Positions 1 to 5,196 of a stretch of DNA of 5,196 bases are shown piece by piece. The DNA lies in assembly GCA_002383415.1 (NCBI GenBank), contig DFYU01000105.1, positions 13,357-18,552 on the forward strand, in the 5' to 3' direction. Origin of the DNA: Geobacter sp. UBA4074. Lineage in GTDB: Bacteria > Desulfobacterota > Desulfuromonadia > Geobacterales > Pseudopelobacteraceae. The notes beneath the pieces were generated by a model, which was not told the DNA's origin, did no database searches, and saw nothing but the letters and a program-made list of their open reading frames with translations. Every line of letters begins with the position of its first letter. Within the stretch, counting starts at the first letter, position 1. A program made the translations under genes and the position numbers.

Positions 1-1
1 G

Positions 2-922
2 CGGGCCCTGGCCGAGAAGACCACCAAGTCTACCCGCGAGATCGAGCGGATCGTGGCCTCGATCCAGCAGGAGAGTCAGCGGGCCGTAGGGCTGATCAAT
101 CGGGAGAGCGAACTGGTGCAGACCGGCCTGGCCCAGGCCGAAGATGCCCGCAGCCGGCTGGAGGCGATCCGGCAGCATGCCCATGAATCAAAGGAGATGA
201 TCGACCAGATTGCGGTGGCCAGTGAGGAACAGAGCGCCACCACCGGCGAGATCGCCGGCAAGATTCATCATGTCTCCGAGGTGGCCAGCGAGACCAACGC
301 CATGATGCAGAAGAGCGCCGAGGCCTTCAGCCAGTTCTCACAGGTGGTGGAGCAGATCTACGGTACGGTCGGTAAATTCTCGGTGGGCAACTACCACGAT
401 CAGATCAAGGCCTATGCCAAGGAGCTGCATGACGGCGTGCAGCAGGTGATCGCTGAGGCGCTGCAGCGCGGCAGCATCAGCGAGGCCGACCTGTTTGACC
501 GGGCCTACAAGCCCTATCCGCAAAAGACCGAGCCGCCCAAGTTCACTACCCGTTTTGACAGCTTCTTCGACCGGGCAGTGTCGCCGTTGCAGGAGTCGAT
601 CGTCAACCGGGACAGCAACGTGCTGTACGCGATCTGCTTCGATGACAAGGCCTATGTGCCGACCCACAACCAGCGTTACTGCAAGCCGTTGACCGGCAAT
701 CCCGAGCTGGACCGCAACAACAACCGCACCAAACGGATCTTCAGCGACCATACCGGCAGCCGTTGCGCCTCCAACCTGGAGGGCATACTGCTGCAGACCT
801 ATCGCCGCGACACCGGCGAGATCTTGAACGACATCAGTCTGCCGATCTACATCAACGGCCGTCACTGGGGCGGCATCCGGATCGGCTACAAGGCGCCCTG
901 CAGTTCGGTGGTCAACCTGTAA
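2..922 (+). CDS. Methyl-accepting chemotaxis protein, C-terminal part with an extra sensor-like domain (5' partial)
   Basis: The reading frame is open from the window edge, so this is the last 306 residues of a longer protein; a GTG at 53 is an internal valine codon, not a start. The first ~125 residues are the descending part of an MCP signalling coiled coil, which passes sensory signals to CheA/CheW. They are rich in Ala, Glu and Gln heptads and include an EEQS patch (visible residues 75-78) of the kind methylated by CheR. From about nt 389 a further ~178 residues follow that are not coiled coil. Conserved-looking blocks there are YVPTHN (653-670), NNNRTKRIF (716-742) and GRHWGG (857-874). 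From memory, a similar C-terminal domain occurs in other proteobacterial MCPs, where it is probably a cytoplasmic PAS/Cache-like sensor; its ligand is unknown. No C-terminal CheR-tethering pentapeptide of the xWxxF type is present. The N-terminal sensor and any membrane segments lie outside the window. The MCP call is firm; the domain's function is not. Confidence 0.93.
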   Translation, partial: RALAEKTTKSTREIERIVASIQQESQRAVGLINRESELVQTGLAQAEDARSRLEAIRQHAHESKEMIDQIAVASEEQSATTGEIAGKIHHVSEVASETNAMMQKSAEAFSQFSQVVEQIYGTVGKFSVGNYHDQIKAYAKELHDGVQQVIAEALQRGSISEADLFDRAYKPYPQKTEPPKFTTRFDSFFDRAVSPLQESIVNRDSNVLYAICFDDKAYVPTHNQRYCKPLTGNPELDRNNNRTKRIFSDHTGSRCASNLEGILLQTYRRDTGEILNDISLPIYINGRHWGGIRIGYKAPCSSVVNL

Positions 923-960
923 TCTGAAACGTGCGATAGCGGCAATCGCTACTGGATGAG

Positions 961-993
961 GCGGGGCTCACGATGATGAGAGCCCCGCTTTTT
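961..993 (+). terminator. Intrinsic terminator after the chemotaxis gene
   Basis: A perfect 9-bp GC-rich stem pairs GCGGGGCTC (961-969) with GAGCCCCGC (980-988) around a 10-base loop. It is followed at once by TTTTT (989-993). It sits 38 bases after the MCP stop codon and should end that transcript. The opposite strand has no T-run after the stem, so it appears unidirectional. A smaller 5-bp hairpin (GCGAT 933-937 with ATCGC 945-949) lies just upstream and is probably incidental. Confidence 0.92.
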
Positions 994-995
994 GC

Positions 996-1023
996 TTTAC
1001 TTCCCAGTCGGTTGCGCTAGAGT
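996..1023 (+). promoter_or_regulatory. Weak candidate sigma-70 type promoter for the HPt-glgA operon
   Basis: TTTACT (996-1001) and TAGAGT (1018-1023) each match the -35 and -10 consensus at four of six bases, with a 16-base spacer. A promoter is expected somewhere between the terminator at 961-993 and the HPt gene. If this is the one, the hairpin at 1041-1075 would lie in the leader. TATTCT at 1092-1097 is another possible -10 box but has no convincing -35 partner. The assignment is tentative because such matches arise by chance. Confidence 0.2.
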
Positions 1024-1040
1024 TGCTACAAACGCCTATT

Positions 1041-1075
1041 CACAGCTACTGTGCGGTTTCAGTTGCTGTGTTTTT
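1041..1075 (+). terminator. Second terminator-like hairpin, possible attenuator ahead of the HPt gene
   Basis: CACAGCTACTG (1041-1051) pairs with CAGTTGCTGTG (1060-1070). This gives ten base pairs interrupted by one T-T mismatch (1047/1064), with an 8-base loop, and TTTTT follows directly at 1071-1075. The form is that of an intrinsic terminator, though it is less GC-rich than the one at 961-993. It lies 52 bases before the HPt start codon. It may be a backup terminator for the MCP transcript, an attenuator in the leader of the HPt operon, or the end of a very short transcript. Sequence alone does not decide between these. Confidence 0.55.
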
Positions 1076-1115
1076 GGTGGCCGATACCCACTATTCTGGT
1101 CAGACAAGATAGCCT

Positions 1116-1121
1116 AGGGAG
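1116..1121 (+). promoter_or_regulatory. Ribosome binding site of the HPt gene
   Basis: AGGGAG lies six bases before the ATG at 1128. It fixes the start of the HPt gene, since no other in-frame start nearby has such a site. Confidence 0.8.
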
Positions 1122-1127
1122 ACAACC

Positions 1128-1508
1128 ATGACCGACCCCACCACTACCACCTCGACAACGGGCGATGATCCCCTTGACCGTGACTACCTGGAGCGTAACT
1201 ACCTGGCCCTGAGCTGTGCCGATGTGCTGGCCGACGTGGTAGCCATGTATCTGGAGAGTGTGCCACACAAGATGGCTGGACTGCAGGCTGCGCTGGCGGC
1301 CAGTGACAGTGCTGAGTTTGCCAAGCTGATCCATGGCCTGAAGGGTGAATCAGGTTCGGTTGGCGCGCATCGGGTAACCGCACGGGCGGCGGTCCTCGAG
1401 CAGCACGCCCGCCAGGGCGATCTGGCCGCTTGCTCAAGCGGTATGCCGGAGCTGGAGCAGGAGCTGCAGCGGGCCATTGCCGTGCTGCAGCAGGAGTTTA
1501 CAGGATGA
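1128..1508 (+). CDS. Histidine phosphotransfer (HPt) domain protein
   Basis: This 126-residue protein is essentially a single HPt domain, the four-helix module that carries a phosphoryl group between receiver domains in multistep phosphorelays. The signature HGLKGESGSVGA (residues 69-80) matches the HPt consensus HxLKGxSxxxGA, with His69 as the phosphorylated residue. The flanking sequence is predicted helical and the length suits a free-standing HPt protein. Residues 1-14 form a Thr-rich, probably disordered leader (MTDPTTTTSTTGDD). The start is supported by AGGGAG at proper spacing. The stop overlaps the glgA start as ATGA, so translation of the two is probably coupled. No histidine kinase or receiver-domain protein is encoded in the window, so its partners are unknown. 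The family call is secure; a role in controlling glycogen synthesis is only inferred from position. Confidence 0.92.
   Translation: MTDPTTTTSTTGDDPLDRDYLERNYLALSCADVLADVVAMYLESVPHKMAGLQAALAASDSAEFAKLIHGLKGESGSVGAHRVTARAAVLEQHARQGDLAACSSGMPELEQELQRAIAVLQQEFTG
1492..1496 (+). promoter_or_regulatory. Ribosome binding site of glgA
   Basis: AGGAG inside the end of the HPt gene lies eight bases before the ATG at 1505. It supports that ATG over an in-frame upstream start at 1430, which would add 25 residues unlike any GlgA N-terminus. Confidence 0.75.
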
Positions 1509-2992
1509 ATCAGTTAGCACAGCCGCTCAAGATCCTGTTTGCCGCCGCCGAGGCGGCGCCCTTTGCCAAGACCGGCGGTCTGGGAGAGGTGGTGGGCGAT
1601 CTGCCCCGCTACCTGCAGCTGATGGGCCATGACGTGCGGGTGGTGCTGCCCCGCTATTACAGTATTGATCCACAGCGCTACGATCTGAAGCTCTTGCCCG
1701 GCTCGCTGGTGGTGCCGATGGGGATCATCGGCGATATGTACTGCGGCGTCTGGGAGGGGCGGCTGCCCAAGAGCGAGGTGCCGGTCTATTTTCTGGAACA
1801 TGACGGGCTCTACGGACGGGACGGCATTTACGGCGTCGACAACGTGGCCTTCATGGACAACGACAACCGTTATGTCTTTCTGTCCAAGGCGGCCCTGGAG
1901 CTGCCCAAACTGCTGGGTTGGCAGCCCGACATCCTGCACGCCCACGACTGGCACACCGCCGCCGTGCCGCTGCTGCTCAACACCAGCTACCGCAACGACC
2001 CGCAGCTGGCTGACGCTGCCTCGATCCTCACCATCCACAACATGCAGTATCAGGGCGAATTTTACCCCGGCCTGATGGAGGTGCTGGATGTGGGCTGGGA
2101 TCAGTTTACCTTCCTCGGGTTGGAAAAGGATGATCAGGTTAATCTGCTCAAAGGAGGCATCTACCAGGCCACGCTACTGAACACCGTCAGCCAGGGCTAC
2201 GCCCGCGAGATTCAGACGGCCGCCTTCGGATGGGGTTTGGAAGGGGTGCTGCGGGAACGGTCCGCCGACCTGTACGGTATCCTCAACGGGGTCGATTACG
2301 AGGAGTGGAATCCGGCCGCTGACCATTATCTGCCGGCCAGCTACAGCAGCGATAATCTGTCCGGCAAGGCGGTCTGCAAGCGGGCCCTGCAACGGCGATT
2401 CGGTCTGCCTGAGCTGGATGTGCCGGTGTTCGGCGTGGTATCCCGCATGGTGGCCCAGAAGGGGACCGACCTGCTGGCCGAGGCGATCCACGAGATGCTC
2501 AAGCTGGATATCCAGTTGGTGGTGGTCGGTACCGGTGAACCGTGGGCCCACTTCTTCTTTGGTGGTATGGCCCATCGTCATCCCGAACGGGTGGGCTGTT
2601 TCATCGGCTACGACAACGCCCTGGCCCACCTGGTGGAGGCCGGCAGCGATTTTTTTCTGATGCCGTCGGCCTTTGAACCCTGCGGCCTGAACCAGATGTA
2701 CTCACTGGCTTACGGCACGCCACCGCTGGTGCGGGCCACCGGCGGCCTGGACGACAGCGTTGATAATTTTGACGAAGCCACCTTGACCGGTGACGGCTTC
2801 AAGTTCTGGAGTCACACCGCAGCGGCCCTGTACGATACCGTGGGCTGGGCCACCTGGACCTACTACAACAATCAGCCCGGTCTGGCCGCCCTGCGCAAAA
2901 ACGGCATGGCCAAGCGCTTTACCTGGCAGGCGGCGGCCCAGGCCTATGACCAGCTCTATCGCCAGGCGCTGAAGAGGAAGCGCGGTGCGTAG
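1505..2992 (+). CDS. glgA: Glycogen synthase (ADP-glucose type, GT5 family)
   Basis: GlgA transfers glucose from ADP-glucose to the non-reducing end of a growing alpha-1,4-glucan in the cytoplasm. The 495-residue product is full length for the family (E. coli has 477). The N-terminal Rossmann domain opens with KILFAAAEAAPFAKTGGLGE; KTGGL at 22-26 is the ADP-glucose-binding motif. HAHDWHT starts at residue 145, followed by the family blocks TIHNMQYQGEF and GILNGVDYEEWNP. The C-terminal domain has SRMVAQKG with Arg314 and Lys319, equivalent to E. coli Arg300 and Lys305. It also has FEPCG with Glu391, matching E. coli Glu377 at the same 77-residue distance from that Arg. All key residues seem present, so the enzyme should be active. 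The start chosen at 1505 gives the usual N-terminus, has an AGGAG site and overlaps the HPt stop as ATGA. The 3' end overlaps the next gene by eight bases. No other glycogen gene is in view. Confidence 0.96.
   Translation: MNQLAQPLKILFAAAEAAPFAKTGGLGEVVGDLPRYLQLMGHDVRVVLPRYYSIDPQRYDLKLLPGSLVVPMGIIGDMYCGVWEGRLPKSEVPVYFLEHDGLYGRDGIYGVDNVAFMDNDNRYVFLSKAALELPKLLGWQPDILHAHDWHTAAVPLLLNTSYRNDPQLADAASILTIHNMQYQGEFYPGLMEVLDVGWDQFTFLGLEKDDQVNLLKGGIYQATLLNTVSQGYAREIQTAAFGWGLEGVLRERSADLYGILNGVDYEEWNPAADHYLPASYSSDNLSGKAVCKRALQRRFGLPELDVPVFGVVSRMVAQKGTDLLAEAIHEMLKLDIQLVVVGTGEPWAHFFFGGMAHRHPERVGCFIGYDNALAHLVEAGSDFFLMPSAFEPCGLNQMYSLAYGTPPLVRATGGLDDSVDNFDEATLTGDGFKFWSHTAAALYDTVGWATWTYYNNQPGLAALRKNGMAKRFTWQAAAQAYDQLYRQALKRKRGA
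2973..2978 (+). promoter_or_regulatory. Ribosome binding site deciding the GTG start of the penicillin-binding protein
   Basis: AGAGGA within the last codons of glgA lies six bases before the GTG at 2985. Together with the signal-like N-terminus it encodes, this supports the GTG as the true start, overlapping the glgA stop by eight bases. Confidence 0.7.
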
Positions 2993-5027
2993 CAACGGTT
3001 ACCTACAGCGCCTGCTGTTTGCCTGTCTTGCCCTCTGCCTGCTGTCCGCCCTCGTACCCAGCCCTGGTCTGGCCCAGACCCAACCGCCGCCACCCTATGC
3101 CAGCCATCCGTTGTTGCCCAGCGGCTACCGCTCGATCAAGGTCTTTGACCGTCAGAGCCGTTTTGTGGGCCGCCTGTTGCCGGAGACCCGTTACTGGGTC
3201 ACCATCGACCGGATTCCGCTGTTTTTGCAACAGGCGGTGGTGGCGGTCGAGGATGCCCGTTTCTATGAGCACGGCGGCATCGATCTGCGCGGTATCGCCC
3301 GGGCTGCGGTCAAGGACGTGGTCAAGCGGCGGCTGGCGGAGGGCGGCTCCACGATCACCCAGCAGTTGATCAAGAACCGTTACCTGAGCGCCGAAAAGAC
3401 CATCGACCGTAAGCTGAAGGAAGGGGTGATGGCGCTGGAGTACGAGAAGCAGTACACCAAACGCCAGATCCTTGAGATGTACCTGAATGAGATCTATTAC
3501 GGCAACGGCGCCTGGGGTATTGCCCAGGCAGCGAGGCTCTACTTTGACAAAAACCCCGAGCAGCTGAGCGATGCGGAATGTGCCCTGCTGGCCGGGGTGC
3601 CCAAGAATCCCGGTCGCTATAATCCGCTGGCGAAACCGGCCGAGGTTGCACAACGCCGGGCCGTGGTGCTGAAGCGGATGTCCGAGGTGGGGGTGCTCAC
3701 TGCCCGGCAGCTGCAGCAGGTGCGCAGCCAAACGGTCGCTCCGGTGCCGCGCAACCAGGCCCCCTATTATCTGGCCCATCTGCGGGCGCTACTGATTGCG
3801 CGCTACGGCAGCGCTATCATCGAACAGGGCGGGCTGGAACTGACGACCGCCCTGGACCTGCCGTTACAGCTACAGGCCGAACAGGTGATCAGCGAGGGAG
3901 TGCCCCGGATCGCACCGCAACTGCAGGGGGCCCTGGTGGCCCTTGACCCGGTCAGCGGCGACCTGCTGGCACTGGTTGGCGGCACCAACTTTGTCACCAG
4001 CCCCTATAACCGGGCCCTGCAGGCCCGTCGGCAGCCGGGCTCAGCCATTAAGCCGCTGCTGTACGCCTTTGCGCTGGAGAGCGGGGCAACGGCTGGGGAT
4101 GTCTGGAATGACGCGCCGGTGACCTATCCCAAGGGCCATAACCAGATATGGAAACCGCTCAACTATGATGGTAAAAGCCATGGCGACCTGAGTCTGCGTC
4201 AGGCCCTGGCGTCGTCCAACAACGTGATTGCAGTCAAATTGCTTGACGCAGTGGGGGTGAACGCCTTTAGCGATTTTAGTGCCGGACTGGGTCTGCCGTT
4301 GCACACGCAACATGACCTCTCACTGGCCCTGGGCACGGAAGAGGTCACCCTGCATGACCTGGCCCTGGCCTATGCGCCGTTGGCCAATGGCGGTAACCGT
4401 CCGCAGCCGCGCAGCATCATCCGCAGCTACAACAGCTACCAAAAAAGCTGGGACGTGCGGCCGTCAGTCAGCACGCCGGTCATGTCGCCGGCAAATGCCT
4501 ACATTACCACCCAGATGCTGAAAGATGTGCTGGTCAGCGGCACCGCCCGGTCGCTTAAATCATTCAGTCAGCAGTACCCGGCTGCCGGCAAGACCGGCAC
4601 CACCAACGACGCGCTTGACACCTGGTTCGCCGGTTACAACCCCGGCCTGGTGACGATCACCTGGATGGGCTACGACCAGCCGCGCTCGCTCGGGCGGCGC
4701 GAGACGGGTTCGCAATCCGCGCTGCCCATCTGGATGAACTTCATGGGCACCGCGCTCAAAGGCGTGCCGCAAAAGGGCTGGGCAATGCCCGACGGCATCA
4801 TCAGCGTCAAGATCAACCCGGCCACCGGCGCCCGCCCGAGCGAAACGGTGTGGGACACCGTGCTGGGCGCGGCACTGGGGGTCGAGACACCCAGCATGGT
4901 GGAGCATTTCTATCAGGAGTTCCCCCCACCCGAAGCGCCAGCCGCCGACGGAGACGATGGCCCGGGCAACTTCACCGAACCTGCAGCACCGTACGAACGC
5001 GCCGAACCCGAAACAACCCTGCCATGA
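2985..5027 (+). CDS. Class A penicillin-binding protein, PBP1A-like (glycosyltransferase plus transpeptidase)
   Basis: This 680-residue bifunctional enzyme polymerises lipid II into glycan strands and crosslinks the peptides on the outer face of the inner membrane. A hydrophobic segment near residues 8-25, then PSPGLAQ, forms a membrane anchor or possibly a cleavable signal. The GT51 domain shows EDARFYEHGGID (catalytic Glu89), GGSTITQQ (120-127), RKLKE (142-146, second Glu146) and RQILEMYLNEIYYGNGAWGI. The transpeptidase domain has SAIK (Ser353 nucleophile, Lys356), SNN (411-413) and KTGTT (536-540), so all catalytic motifs are intact. The linker runs straight between the domains; the OB-type insert of roughly 850-residue enterobacterial PBP1A is absent. 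Residues 647-680 are a Pro/Ala/acidic low-complexity tail. The start is GTG, overlapping glgA by eight bases; the stop overlaps the next start as ATGA. The part after KTGTT resembles betaproteobacterial PBP1A while the rest looks deltaproteobacterial, so this may be a chimera. Confidence 0.93.
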   Translation: MRSNGYLQRLLFACLALCLLSALVPSPGLAQTQPPPPYASHPLLPSGYRSIKVFDRQSRFVGRLLPETRYWVTIDRIPLFLQQAVVAVEDARFYEHGGIDLRGIARAAVKDVVKRRLAEGGSTITQQLIKNRYLSAEKTIDRKLKEGVMALEYEKQYTKRQILEMYLNEIYYGNGAWGIAQAARLYFDKNPEQLSDAECALLAGVPKNPGRYNPLAKPAEVAQRRAVVLKRMSEVGVLTARQLQQVRSQTVAPVPRNQAPYYLAHLRALLIARYGSAIIEQGGLELTTALDLPLQLQAEQVISEGVPRIAPQLQGALVALDPVSGDLLALVGGTNFVTSPYNRALQARRQPGSAIKPLLYAFALESGATAGDVWNDAPVTYPKGHNQIWKPLNYDGKSHGDLSLRQALASSNNVIAVKLLDAVGVNAFSDFSAGLGLPLHTQHDLSLALGTEEVTLHDLALAYAPLANGGNRPQPRSIIRSYNSYQKSWDVRPSVSTPVMSPANAYITTQMLKDVLVSGTARSLKSFSQQYPAAGKTGTTNDALDTWFAGYNPGLVTITWMGYDQPRSLGRRETGSQSALPIWMNFMGTALKGVPQKGWAMPDGIISVKINPATGARPSETVWDTVLGAALGVETPSMVEHFYQEFPPPEAPAADGDDGPGNFTEPAAPYERAEPETTLP

Positions 5028-5196
5028 AGAATCAGGACATGCGCCGCCGCATTGCGCATGCAGCGGCGCGCATACTGGCCGAAGACGGCAGCCTCGATTA
5101 CGGCAGCGCCAAGCGCAAGGCCGCACGCCAGTTGGGAGCGCCCGACAGCGGCAGCCTGCCCGACAACCAGCAGATCGAGGAAGCCCTGCGCAGCTA
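4590..5196 (+). other. Region of changed codon use and apparent taxonomic affinity
   Basis: From about the KTGTT codons to the window end, 11 of 12 arginine codons are CGC, one is CGG and none is CGT. In the earlier part of the same gene (for example 2985-3470) CGT, CGC and CGG are freely mixed. The encoded segments DQPRSLGRRETG, LPIWMNF, LKGVP and FYQEFPPP resemble betaproteobacterial PBP1A, as recalled from the family. The reading frame stays intact across the change. It may be a recombination point or an assembly join; the exact boundary cannot be placed because the KTGTT-coding stretch is conserved in both groups. Confidence 0.45.
5024..5196 (+). CDS. Uncharacterised protein, N-terminal part (3' partial)
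   Basis: The frame opens with ATG at 5024, overlapping the penicillin-binding protein stop as ATGA, and runs off the window after 57 full codons and two bases of the next. No good ribosome binding site precedes it, which suits translational coupling; a second ATG at 5039 is a less likely start. The visible part is charged and probably helical, with RRRIAHAAARILAEDG, then YGSAKRKAARQLGAP and an acidic segment near LPDNQQIEEALR. It has no signal peptide or membrane segment. From memory, this start resembles a conserved protein of unknown function in betaproteobacteria, whose later part may have a nucleotidyltransferase-like fold; that part is not visible here. It is very likely a real gene, given its overlap and codon use, but no function can be assigned. 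Confidence 0.7.
   Translation, partial: MKNQDMRRRIAHAAARILAEDGSLDYGSAKRKAARQLGAPDSGSLPDNQQIEEALRS

Noticed and set aside
338..865. 175-codon open frame on the - strand opposite the MCP gene
   Set aside because: It mirrors the conserved MCP C-terminal domain, and no ribosome binding site or family motif was seen.
1041..1053. Short palindrome CACAG-CTA-CTGTG as an operator
   Set aside because: It is better explained as part of the longer hairpin at 1041-1070 followed by a T-run.
1430..1504. Upstream in-frame extension of glgA by 25 residues
   Set aside because: The added residues are Ala/Gly-rich, unlike any GlgA N-terminus, and lie within the HPt gene; the ATG at 1505 has a well-placed AGGAG.
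2985..3030. Possible lipoprotein signal (LFAC or LALC before a cysteine) in the PBP N-terminus
   Set aside because: Neither sequence fits the lipobox well and the cysteines sit within the hydrophobic core rather than after it.
3003..3779. Long open frame on the - strand (258 codons) opposite the PBP gene
   Set aside because: It lies wholly opposite a well-supported gene, its translation resembles no family I recognise, and long antisense frames are common in GC-rich coding DNA.
4560..5126. 188-codon open frame on the - strand spanning the end of the PBP gene
   Set aside because: It crosses two overlapping + strand genes with clear protein similarity; its Cys/Arg-rich translation looks like an antisense artefact.

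Overview
The window is a GC-rich, gene-dense stretch of proteobacterial DNA with every gene on the + strand. It carries five coding regions, two cut by the window edges. They are the C-terminal part of a methyl-accepting chemotaxis protein (MCP, 2-922), a small histidine phosphotransfer (HPt) protein (1128-1508), glycogen synthase GlgA (1505-2992), a bifunctional class A penicillin-binding protein (2985-5027), and the start of an uncharacterised protein (5024 to the edge). No RNA genes, mobile elements, CRISPR arrays or long repeats were seen.

Organism: the MCP with a C-terminal sensor-like extension, the GlgA sequence and the short penicillin-binding protein without an OB insert suggest Desulfuromonadales (Geobacter/Trichlorobacter-like). 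This is judged from memory of family sequences, not from a search. From about 4590 onward the character changes. The end of the penicillin-binding protein and the next gene look betaproteobacterial, and arginine codons go from mixed CGT/CGC/CGG to almost only CGC. The window may therefore join two genomes, by recombination or by misassembly at the conserved KTGTT-coding segment.

Layout: the MCP gene ends at 922 and is followed by a strong intrinsic terminator (961-993). A second terminator-like hairpin with a T-run (1041-1075) lies just ahead of the HPt gene. HPt, glgA, the penicillin-binding protein gene and the last gene then follow with overlapping stop and start codons (ATGA, an 8-base overlap with a GTG start, ATGA), which implies one translationally coupled operon.

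How the genes work together: the operon links a phosphorelay intermediate to glycogen synthesis and cell-wall synthesis. No kinase or response regulator partner for the HPt protein is in view, so any control of GlgA or wall synthesis by phosphorelay is inference. The MCP belongs to a separate upstream transcription unit.
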